This document shows, piece by piece, positions 1-6,985 of a DNA stretch of 64,000 nucleotides. A model generated the notes under the pieces. That model made no database searches and was not told where the DNA came from. It worked only from the letters and a program-made list of their open reading frames with translations. Within the stretch, counting starts at the first letter, position 1; each line of letters begins with the position of its first letter. A program made the position numbers and the translations under genes. The DNA lies in contig JAENYQ010000002.1 of assembly GCA_016841675.1 (NCBI GenBank), positions 62,001-126,000 of the forward strand, given 5' to 3'. Source of the DNA: Desulfotomaculum sp. GTDB taxonomy: Bacteria > Bacillota > Desulfotomaculia > Desulfotomaculales > Desulfallaceae.

Positions 1-108
1 ACCACCTGGCATTAACGGAAAATCGGAAACTTGGAAATGCTCTAAATCAAAATTTTCTTGAAGGTATTGAAGTACATTTTTGGTATTAGAATCTTGTTTT
101 ACGGACAA
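1..108 (-). CDS. Partial hypothetical protein (N-terminus only)
   Basis: An open frame runs off the left edge of the window. It starts at a TTG preceded by a GGAGG box seven bases upstream, and reads MSVKQDSNTKNVLQYLQ in its first residues. Only about 36 residues are visible, with no recognisable motif. It follows the small HTH-like gene on the same strand, so the two may be co-transcribed within the integrated element. It is too short for the ORF track. Function unknown. Confidence 0.55.
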   Translation of the reverse strand, partial: MSVKQDSNTKNVLQYLQENFDLEHFQVSDFPLMPGG

Positions 109-191
109 AAAAACACCTCCTGTATATGGGATAGATTTATTGTACAGGAAGTTAAATACATTGTCAATGTATTTATTACAATAACATGAAA

Positions 192-422
192 TTATTTATC
201 AACATACTGTACATGAAACAATTGTTCTACAGGTACATCTAAGGTTTCAGCAACTCCAATCATGAGTATGCCTGTCCAATTACTATATCCACGATATAGA
301 TTATAGAAATTCTGATATGAGCATTTATATCCATTTAATTGTAATTCTTCAACAAATTGTGTTAGTGGTTTACGTCCAAGCAACCTATCAAATTCTTCTT
401 TGTCTAAAATGACTTTTTTCAA
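192..422 (-). CDS. Small HTH-like (Cro/CI-type) protein, 76 aa
   Basis: The 76-residue protein has a helical middle (TQFVEELQLNGYKCSYQNFY) and ends a conserved-looking segment with AETLDVPVEQLF, a phrase typical of the last helix of XRE/Cro-type DNA-binding domains. This is a resemblance by eye and the fold is inferred. Such small repressor-like proteins often sit at the control end of phage-like or conjugative elements, and it lies in the same AT-rich element as the serine recombinase. The partial gene at the left edge lies 83 bases downstream on the same strand. Confidence 0.6.
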   Translation of the reverse strand: MKKVILDKEEFDRLLGRKPLTQFVEELQLNGYKCSYQNFYNLYRGYSNWTGILMIGVAETLDVPVEQLFHVQYVDK

Positions 423-1080
423 TTTATATCCTCTCCTAAATTTTATATTTTCATCTTAGTATAATAATTTAACTGTTAATAAATATTTTACATTAACAAT
501 GAAAATATTTCAATAGGAATTGAACATATTTTTGTAAATTTGTTATATAATATATAGTTTGGTATATTTTATTAAAAACGTTATCCCGGCTCCTAAAACC
601 TTATCCACGTAAGGTTTGAGGTTATTTGTATTCATAAAAATAGGTATCTCAGTCCAGGGTATTAATATCAGCAACAAACCAGGCGATAGTATCGCTATCA
701 GGTTAAGGTGATTGTATTAAACAACTACCTTTAAGCCATTTAAGCGGTTTTTAATGCGTTCATATCTACCCGGTAAGGTGTTTATACCAAAATCAAATTT
801 AAACGCCAAATAGACCTTTTTTATAGCCCTAAAAGCCATTATATTGCTTATAAACCCTTGTATTTATTAGGTTTGTTGGCTTATATTCTGAAACTGTTGG
901 TATCATTAGGTTTGTTGGCATTATTAAAAATGATTAAATTGGGTCGATAAAGCAATACAGCAATACCCTAAAACCCCCGACAACTTAATTATGAAAATAA
1001 TCAGATATTATGTGGCATTTTGTCGAATGACAATATGTTGCCCGATACAAGTGGTAAAATGAAGAAAAATTTTAGGGGGT
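423..1080. other. AT-rich non-coding stretch of the integrated element
   Basis: No convincing gene is present in about 660 bases. It holds a short hairpin near 596-617 (arms AAACCTTA and TAAGGTTT), two copies of ATTAGGTTTGTTGGC (866-880 and 905-919), and a segment at 766-800 that recurs in diverged form at 2290-2322. It separates the divergent HTH-like gene from the secreted protein gene, so it should contain both promoters, but none is clear enough to call. Confidence 0.5.
866..919 (+). repeat. Pair of 15-bp direct repeats
   Basis: The sequence ATTAGGTTTGTTGGC occurs at 866-880 and again at 905-919, 39 bases apart start to start. They are the longest exact direct repeats seen in this gap. 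A binding site for an element-encoded protein is possible but unproven. Confidence 0.6.
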
Positions 1081-1086
1081 ATGGGT

Positions 1087-1953
1087 ATGAAAAAATACTT
1101 TGGATGGGGGATTATTGTCGGTCTACTTGCAGGTTTTATTTTAGCAACCACTACTTTTGCTGTTGCTTCCCAACAAATTAAACTCATTATTAACGGTCAG
1201 GAAATACAGTGTGATTCTCCACCACAAATGTTAGGTGGTAGGGTTATGGTTCCGGCTAAATATGTTGCTGAATCATTGGGGGCTAGTGTTGAATGGGATG
1301 GACAAAAAAGAGCAGTAATTATCACAGGTAAGGATTCGGTTGAAACAACTGAAATCAGAAATCAAACTTCAAACAATAAAGAAATAACCCAAATTGATGG
1401 ATATACTATCAAATATAATAATAACATTTACTATACTTTAGCAGAATGGGCAAATAAACATAACTTATCTAAAAATGATATAGAATGGGATCAACAAAAT
1501 AATTCTGTTATTATACAAAAAACTAAAATAGTTAAAGTAGATGGTGTCAATGCAATTAACTATCAAGGGATAACCTATCTTTTGAACTCAATTTCTGTAA
1601 ACATTGGTGATATTAGTGAAGAAGAATATAAAAAATTTAAATCCATGTTTACTATATCAAAACTAGAATTCGACAGTGATGGAATAGCTGTATTAGCTAA
1701 AGCAGCATATAACGGAACAATTAATCTAAATAGTTTTTGGTCAAAATGGAGTGCCATGGAAAATAAAGAGGTTTATGCAAAAAGGTTAGGAAGCGAAATT
1801 CAAGCAAAAAATCCAAAGCATGATTTATCATTAACATTTTATTTTAAAGATATTAGATTAGGTTACGTTTTAGCATATGTAGATGATTATCAACTATCGT
1901 CTTTTATAGAAAATCTACCTGGAAATCCAAATGACATAAAACAATATAATTAA
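1087..1953 (+). CDS. Secreted protein with copper amine oxidase N-terminal (stalk) domain
   Basis: The protein begins with a basic tip and a hydrophobic segment ending in an AVAS-like cleavage region (about residues 1-28), so it is probably exported. Residues about 32-85 form a copper-amine-oxidase-N domain, recognised by GGRVMVPAKYVAESLGASV and the following VEWD. Despite the name, this domain is a wall or envelope stalk module common in spore-forming Firmicutes and carries no oxidase activity. The rest matches nothing I recognise. I place the start at 1087 because the AGGGGG box is seven bases upstream; the ORF-track ATG at 1081 is only one base from that box. It is AT-rich like the element and unlike the block to its right. 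A terminator follows. Confidence 0.75.
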   Translation: MKKYFGWGIIVGLLAGFILATTTFAVASQQIKLIINGQEIQCDSPPQMLGGRVMVPAKYVAESLGASVEWDGQKRAVIITGKDSVETTEIRNQTSNNKEITQIDGYTIKYNNNIYYTLAEWANKHNLSKNDIEWDQQNNSVIIQKTKIVKVDGVNAINYQGITYLLNSISVNIGDISEEEYKKFKSMFTISKLEFDSDGIAVLAKAAYNGTINLNSFWSKWSAMENKEVYAKRLGSEIQAKNPKHDLSLTFYFKDIRLGYVLAYVDDYQLSSFIENLPGNPNDIKQYN

Positions 1954-1971
1954 TAACTCTTAGTGTATTCT

Positions 1972-1996
1972 ACCTGCTAATAGAGCAGGTTTTTTT
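1972..1996 (+). terminator. Rho-independent terminator after the stalk-domain gene
   Basis: A seven-base-pair stem (ACCTGCT / AGCAGGT) with a five-base loop is followed directly by a run of T, 18 bases after the stop codon. Confidence 0.85.
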
Positions 1997-2023
1997 ATTC
2001 CTAATTTTAAGGAGGTACAATTT

Positions 2024-2230
2024 ATGACCAATATATAACGCTTACAAATGGAGACAAAAGAAATAACCCTTACCCCTGAAGAACTAAACATTTACTTATA
2101 GGAAAATGGCCTTGCTTTTAATGCTGATTATGATCCCACCAGCAACACAAATAAAAGGAATATATTAAAGGCAGCCCTAGCAATATTAGAATCAATAGCA
2201 AAATCAGCCGGAATTAATGAAAAACTATAA
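2024..2230 (+). pseudogene. Broken small gene with in-frame TAA and TAG
   Basis: A strong AAGGAGG box precedes ATG 2024, but the frame hits TAA after four codons and TAG at codon 26. It then continues open to TAA at 2230, giving 69 codons in all. Ignoring the stops, it reads like a small helical phage-type protein with METKEITLTPEELNIYL before the TAG and ILKAALAILESIAKSAGI near the end. TAA and TAG each lie one substitution from CAA or CAG (Gln), so simple decay explains it. It lies between the stalk-domain gene and the recombinase. Function unknown. Confidence 0.6.
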
Positions 2231-2459
2231 GCAAGATGATATTACTATCTCTCAATTCGCTTAAAACCACTTTAAAAAGCGTTTAAATTTACCCGGCAAG
2301 GTTTGTACCTAAATTAAATTTTAATTTGATACGGGCCATTTAAATTAATTGTAAGAATTGGATGGTAACCTTGTTTATATACAGGGTTAAGTAATTTTAC
2401 TATAATATTCTTGACTAATATTCGTTATCCTTTTATAATATTGACATATCTTAAAAGGG
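2231..2459. other. Non-coding leader of the recombinase gene with a repeat of 766-800
   Basis: No gene is seen. ACCCGGCAAGGTTTGTACCT at 2291-2310 and its flank resemble ACCCGGTAAGGTGTTTATAC at 768-787. Both are followed by an AT-rich run of AAATTAAATT type. The recombinase is the likely protein to bind here, but this is inference. Confidence 0.45.
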
Positions 2460-2468
2460 GTGAGCATA

Positions 2469-4019
2469 TTGTTAATACCTGCTGTGGGTTATTGCCGGGT
2501 CAGTTCCAATTCCGATGATCAAAAACGTAGCTACGATGCACAAATTAAGGACTTTAGGGAGAATGCTAAAAAACTTGGATATGAACTTGTTCAGGGTATA
2601 GGCACATTCGGTGATGGAATATATGCAGATAGAGGTTTAAGTGGTAAGGCACTCGATAAAATACCTGAATTGAACAGAATGTTTAAAGAAGCCGAAAAAG
2701 GACAATTTGAGGCAATATTGGTTTCAAATGTTTCAAGGTTTGCAAGAAATGCCGCACAAGGTATGGATAAAATTAGAGATCTCAAAAAGTACAATGTCTA
2801 TTTGCATTTTATTACACAAAATATTAAATCCTGTAACCATTCAGACGAATTTTTAATTGACTTCTTTTTGGTATTTGCACAAAACGAGCTTCGTGAAATG
2901 AGTAGAAAAATACAATCAGGAATTAGAAAGGCGCAGAACTCAGGTGTCTGGACGAGTCAACCACCGTATGGATATGATAAAATTAATGGTTATCTTAAAA
3001 TTAATAATAAAGAAGCAGAAAATGTTAAAAATATTTTTGATATGTATGTTAATCAAAAAATGTCTATTAACAAAATTAGTCAATATTTAAATGAAAACAA
3101 TATTACAACTAAAAAAGGTAAGATGTGGCAACATACTACACTAAGACATATATTAACCAATTTAATATATACAGGTAAACAAATTGGTCACCAGAGGGAA
3201 ATGGATGATATTTTTGCTAATGAAATAAGGATAACAGATGAAGATGAATGGATAGAGAATAATATTGAAGCAATTATTGACAAAGAAACATTCCAAGCTG
3301 CACAAAACGAATTGAATTATAGGAAAGAGTTTTTTGAACACAAAAAGAAATACTCAAGTGTAAATATTTTAAGTAATATTTTCTACTGTGAATGTGGTTC
3401 AGCAATGAAGAGAATGCAAAGAAGTGATAAAAAAGGTGTATTCTACTACGTTTGTAGTGGTAGGCATAAGGATAAAACTATTTGCAATGACTATCATTAC
3501 ATCAAAGAAGAAGAAATATTTGACATGCTTAGTAAGTTATTTGCAAAATTTGCTACAGATGAAAGATCAGGTCGTGCTTTCTATACTTTTAAATATACAT
3601 TTAAAGAATTTTATCAAATGTATATTGAAAAGTATTTAAGCGATGAAGAATTAAATAAATTGCCTGCACTTGAAGAGAAGATTAAAAAACTTGAAAATAG
3701 AAAGTCAAATCTTAATATAATGTTAGCCGATGGCGATATTGATAAAAAAGAATATAGGAAGTTAAAACAAAAAACAGAAAATGAATTAAAGGAATTAACA
3801 ACTAAACAGAATATGATTCTAAATCTGAAAAATGAGATTAATAAGGTTTGGAGAACTTATCAAGAGTTTGTAAAAGCATTGGAAAATTTTGATATTGATA
3901 AATCTACCAATACAGAACTTAGAAAGATAATAGAAAAAATAACCATCCTTGCTAAAAAGGATAGTTCGAAAGAATTTGTTGTGGATTGGAACATTGATAT
4001 CAAAGACTTAGAGTTATAA
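2469..4019 (+). CDS. Large serine recombinase (site-specific integrase)
   Basis: This is a large serine recombinase of about 516 residues that would integrate or excise the surrounding element. The N-terminal resolvase domain carries the catalytic motif YCRVSS near residue 12, with the SNVSRFARN segment downstream. A recombinase domain follows (GIRKAQNSGVWTSQPPYGYD, then TLRHILTNLIYTGKQ). A zinc-ribbon region has CECGSAMKR and later CSGRHKDKTICN. The C-terminal part (LEEKIKKLENRKSNLNIML onward) is a predicted coiled coil, as in phiC31-type integrases. I prefer TTG 2469, nine bases after AAAAGGGG, over the ORF-track GTG at 2460, which overlaps that box. It is the last gene before the conserved block begins with era, as expected at one end of an integrated element. 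Confidence 0.9.
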   Translation: MLIPAVGYCRVSSNSDDQKRSYDAQIKDFRENAKKLGYELVQGIGTFGDGIYADRGLSGKALDKIPELNRMFKEAEKGQFEAILVSNVSRFARNAAQGMDKIRDLKKYNVYLHFITQNIKSCNHSDEFLIDFFLVFAQNELREMSRKIQSGIRKAQNSGVWTSQPPYGYDKINGYLKINNKEAENVKNIFDMYVNQKMSINKISQYLNENNITTKKGKMWQHTTLRHILTNLIYTGKQIGHQREMDDIFANEIRITDEDEWIENNIEAIIDKETFQAAQNELNYRKEFFEHKKKYSSVNILSNIFYCECGSAMKRMQRSDKKGVFYYVCSGRHKDKTICNDYHYIKEEEIFDMLSKLFAKFATDERSGRAFYTFKYTFKEFYQMYIEKYLSDEELNKLPALEEKIKKLENRKSNLNIMLADGDIDKKEYRKLKQKTENELKELTTKQNMILNLKNEINKVWRTYQEFVKALENFDIDKSTNTELRKIIEKITILAKKDSSKEFVVDWNIDIKDLEL

Positions 4020-4224
4020 TTTTTTTGTTGTCCTTTAGTTATACTGTCTCTCGACATTTCCGGGCAGTGGCTTGTGTCTGTAGAGTAACCTCACCTAACG
4101 AAGAATGCTGTTTTAATTATGCTTACACTACATCATATTACTTGCCCGCGAGATGTGTCAATCAATTTTGTGGGAGGTACTTAATATGTAAAATAATGTG
4201 AGCAAGGGCTATAAGAACAGTTTT
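4020..4224. other. Junction between integrated element and era; likely attachment region
   Basis: About 200 bases lie between the recombinase stop and the end of era. AT-rich element sequence gives way here to the GC-richer chromosome. In related genomes recO often follows era, so the element probably sits in that interval. No duplicated core could be identified because the other end of the element lies outside the window. Confidence 0.4.
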
Positions 4225-5121
4225 TTAACTATCCATTAACCCGAAATTCTTCATATAGTTCTCCCGGTTGCGCCAGTCTTTCTTCACTTTAACCCATAGC
4301 TCCAGGTAAATCCGTGAACCCAGCAGGGCTTCTATTTCTTCCCGGGCCAACTGGCCCACCTGCTTGAGCATCCCTCCCCCTTTACCGATTAGGATCCCTT
4401 TTTGGCTGTCCCGCTCAGTGTAGATGGTGGCGCTTACCGCCAGCAGGTCGTTAGGGCGTTCCTCGACTTCTTCAACCACCACGGCTACCGAGTGAGGTAT
4501 TTCCTGACTGGTCAGGTGCAGCACTTTTTCCCTGATGATTTCGGACATGATGAACCGCTCCGGTCTGTCCACTACCATATTGTCGGGGTAATACTGGGGA
4601 CCTTCGGGTAGGTAAGCGGTAATTATTTCAGGCAGGCGCTGGACGTTTTCACCATTTAAGGCCGAAACGGGCACAATTGCCGCAAAGCTGTGTGCCTTTT
4701 GGAAAGTGTCTATAATCCCCAACAGTTCATTCTTTTCCACCAGGTCAATTTTGTTGATTACCAGCATTACCGGATTCTTGACATGCTTAATTTGCTCCAA
4801 CATGTATCGGTCGCCGGGGCCGGGCATGGCCGCTTCCACTATCAACATTACCATGTCCACTTCCCGCAGTGTGTTCAGCGCCAGTTTAACCATGTGCTCG
4901 CCCAAGCGATGCTTGGGTTTGTGGACACCGGGGGTATCCAGAAAAACAATTTGAAAGCCGTCCCCGGTAAGCGCGGCCTGGATTTTGTGCCTGGTAGTCT
5001 GAGGCTTGTCGGACATTATGGCCACTTTTTGCCCTACCATTCTGTTCAGCAAGGTGGACTTACCCACGTTGGTGCGGCCTACAATGGACACAAAACCGGA
5101 TTTAAAACCTGATTCAAGCAT
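4225..5121 (-). CDS. era: GTPase Era
   Basis: Era is a GTPase that binds the 3' end of 16S rRNA and helps mature the small ribosomal subunit. The 298-residue length is normal. The GTPase domain shows G1 GRTNVGKS (residues 15-22; Thr replaces the usual Pro), G3 DTPG (62-65) and G4 NKID (123-126). The KH RNA-binding domain near the C-terminus contains LIGKGGGMLKQVG (about 244-256). It is the last gene of a minus-strand run ybeY-dgkA-cdd-era. Its downstream neighbour is an integrated element rather than the expected recO. Confidence 0.97.
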   Translation of the reverse strand: MLESGFKSGFVSIVGRTNVGKSTLLNRMVGQKVAIMSDKPQTTRHKIQAALTGDGFQIVFLDTPGVHKPKHRLGEHMVKLALNTLREVDMVMLIVEAAMPGPGDRYMLEQIKHVKNPVMLVINKIDLVEKNELLGIIDTFQKAHSFAAIVPVSALNGENVQRLPEIITAYLPEGPQYYPDNMVVDRPERFIMSEIIREKVLHLTSQEIPHSVAVVVEEVEERPNDLLAVSATIYTERDSQKGILIGKGGGMLKQVGQLAREEIEALLGSRIYLELWVKVKKDWRNRENYMKNFGLMDS

Positions 5122-5174
5122 AAGCTATCAAAACCTCCGGGTCGCTTAATTTTATATAATCATATTGTAAGGAG

Positions 5175-5561
5175 CTACTTTGTTAGATTAAACGCTGCCG
5201 GCAACAGCTCGGCCACGGTCATTTCGCGGTATTCACCTTTACAGTTGGCCATGTACACTTTGGTGCTGCCGCCGAATTCGGCCAGCACTTGGCGGCAGGC
5301 GCCGCACGGACTGCAGTAATCACTAGTACCGGCGGCGATAGCAATGGCGGAAAAGCTGCGCCTGCCCATGGTCACTGCCTTAAACAGCGCCACCCGCTCG
5401 GCGCAAACCGTCAGACCATAGGAGGCGTTTTCCACGTTGCAGCCGGTGAATACTTCCCCGTCAGTGGAAAGTATGGCCGCTCCCACTTTAAAATGGGAGT
5501 AGGGGGCGTACGCTTTTTCCCTGGCCTTCAGGGCTCGTTGCACCAGCTCTTCAGGCTTCAT
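5175..5561 (-). CDS. cdd: Cytidine deaminase
   Basis: This enzyme deaminates cytidine and deoxycytidine to uridine forms in pyrimidine salvage. It is 128 residues, the size of the homotetrameric class. The zinc and catalytic signature is complete: CAE at residues 53-55 (Cys ligand and proton-shuttling Glu) and PCGAC at 85-89 (two more Cys ligands). The substrate loop VENAS is at 43-47. The start ATG has GAGGTG just upstream and begins about four bases after the dgkA stop, so the two are translated together. Confidence 0.96.
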   Translation of the reverse strand: MKPEELVQRALKAREKAYAPYSHFKVGAAILSTDGEVFTGCNVENASYGLTVCAERVALFKAVTMGRRSFSAIAIAAGTSDYCSPCGACRQVLAEFGGSTKVYMANCKGEYREMTVAELLPAAFNLTK

Positions 5562-5565
5562 ACCA

Positions 5566-5964
5566 TCACCTCAATATTTGGTTTCTTAGGTGGGGCCAGA
5601 TCAGCAAGTAGGCCACCACAACAGCATTTAAAGCGGTAAGCAGCACCGCCCCGGCGGCAGCGTCCTTGGTCACCTTGGCCAGCGGGTGCCTGCGGGTGGT
5701 TGTAAGGTCAACCGCTGCCTCGAGGGCGGTGTTGAACATTTCCGCCGCTAGCACCATGAAGATAGCCAGGATTACAATGGCCAGTTCCAGGGCCGGCATG
5801 TGCAGCAATGATACACAAACTATTATAACCAGCAAAGCCGCTGTCAGGTGTATTTTCATATTTGGTTGGGTCATTGATACCTGTCGAATACCCGACAAAG
5901 CCCAGCCAAAGCTTTTTAAAATTCTAAACACGCCTTCACCCTTCCCTAGGCTTTCGATAAGCAC
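5566..5964 (-). CDS. dgkA: Diacylglycerol/undecaprenol kinase, DgkA family
   Basis: This is a small membrane kinase that phosphorylates diacylglycerol or, in Gram-positives, undecaprenol to recycle the cell-wall lipid carrier. The signature AAEMFNTALEAAVDL holds the metal-binding Glu and Asn typical of the family. Three hydrophobic helices are evident: about residues 40-55, 60-75 and the C-terminal AVLLTALNAVVVAYLLIWP. Start choice is uncertain: GTG 5964 gives 132 residues, while an internal GTG at 5931, behind AAGGGTGAAGG, would give 121. It sits between ybeY and cdd, as in many Firmicutes. Confidence 0.9.
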   Translation of the reverse strand: MLIESLGKGEGVFRILKSFGWALSGIRQVSMTQPNMKIHLTAALLVIIVCVSLLHMPALELAIVILAIFMVLAAEMFNTALEAAVDLTTTRRHPLAKVTKDAAAGAVLLTALNAVVVAYLLIWPHLRNQILR

Positions 5965-6017
5965 CGCCGAGTTCCCCTGTCATAATGAAGGCAGCCTGCT
6001 TGCCGGCCTTTAGAATG

Positions 6018-6491
6018 TCAGGTTTTAGATCCACCGCTGGGCAAGACGCGGTTTAGAATGGCTTCTTCCCGTTCCCTCATTTGCTGCTTTTCAGGCCCGG
6101 TGCCATGGTCGAATCCTAAAAGGTGCAGTACGCCGTGCACCGTCAGGTAAGCGGTTTCACGCTGGAAGCTGTGCCCGTACTCTCCGGCCTGGCGGGTGGC
6201 CGTTTCCAGCGATATAACCACATCCCCGAGCATGGGGCCTTCTTCTTCACCGCCCGGCATGGGTTCACCCTCCTGCAGGGCAAAACTAAGCACGTCCGTC
6301 GGACCTTCCACCGACCGATACTGCCGATTTAAATCGGCAATGTATTCGTCGTCAACAAACACCAGGCTGACCTCGGGGTCTCCGGCAATGCCGGAATCGC
6401 GCAGCGCTTCGTCCACCACTGCAATGAGCAGTTCCTCAAGCCCGTCTTCAATGGATACCTTATCTTGTAGGTTGTTTACGAAAACCGGCAT
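6018..6491 (-). CDS. ybeY: Endoribonuclease YbeY (rRNA maturation)
   Basis: YbeY is a zinc-dependent RNase needed for 16S rRNA 3'-end processing and ribosome quality control. The metal motif HGVLHLLGFDHG is present, giving ligands His119, His123 and His129. TDVLSFAL (65-72) is also characteristic. The length of 157 residues is normal. ATG 6491 has GAGGGG upstream. It leads the ybeY-dgkA-cdd-era run; pgpH and phoH lie upstream on the same strand, beyond a convergent DUF1540 gene. Confidence 0.96.
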   Translation of the reverse strand: MPVFVNNLQDKVSIEDGLEELLIAVVDEALRDSGIAGDPEVSLVFVDDEYIADLNRQYRSVEGPTDVLSFALQEGEPMPGGEEEGPMLGDVVISLETATRQAGEYGHSFQRETAYLTVHGVLHLLGFDHGTGPEKQQMREREEAILNRVLPSGGSKT

Positions 6492-6669
6492 ATTTACCAG
6501 CCCCTCTTTTGAAAAGATGTTTTGAGAAATTTGGTTTAACTATAGTTTGGGATGATTATAAAAATTTTAGTATGACAATCTAGAATCGTGGCGTCAATTG
6601 GCAAAATAAAAAAGAGCAAAATGCTAAAAATAATTATGAAGTTAAAACTATATCAAGGAGGGACAAAAT

Positions 6670-6921
6670 ATGAATCAACAGCACATCCACTGCCTTGTTG
6701 ATACCTGCCACTATTATGCCCAAGGCAACAAGTGCGTTGCCAACGAGATTATAGTTACTAACGACGAGTTCGGCAGTCAACAACCCGACCGGATTGACGC
6801 CACCATGGCCAAGCAACTGTCGCCTACTCCGGCGGACACTTGTATGGCTACCTGCTGCAAAACATTCGTACCCAAGGAATCCAACAAAATTAACGCTGAT
6901 AACGTCCAAAAATTGTCTTAA
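6670..6921 (+). CDS. DUF1540 cysteine-rich small protein
   Basis: This 83-residue protein has the DUF1540 cysteine pattern: CLVDTCHYY, NKCVANEI and then DTCMATCCKTF. The spaced cysteines suggest metal binding, but no function is established. An AAGGAGGG box lies upstream of ATG 6670. It is a single plus-strand gene inserted between the minus-strand pgpH and ybeY genes and is followed by its own terminator, so it is probably an independent transcript. Confidence 0.85.
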   Translation: MNQQHIHCLVDTCHYYAQGNKCVANEIIVTNDEFGSQQPDRIDATMAKQLSPTPADTCMATCCKTFVPKESNKINADNVQKLS

Positions 6922-6943
6922 ATATCTAATTCTAATGAATTAA

Positions 6944-6981
6944 ACAAAGACCCGGCCCCTGATAGCGGCACGGGTCTTTGT
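6944..6981. terminator. Bidirectional terminator between DUF1540 gene and pgpH
   Basis: An eleven-base inverted repeat, ACAAAGACCCG and CGGGTCTTTGT, flanks a 16-base loop between two convergent genes. Confidence 0.85.
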
Positions 6982-6985
6982 ACGT

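Noticed and set aside
2024-2230. TAG at codon 26 as pyrrolysine
   Set aside because: The frame also has TAA at codon 5, which pyrrolysine cannot explain. Two separate nonsense changes point to simple gene decay, and no pyl genes are visible.
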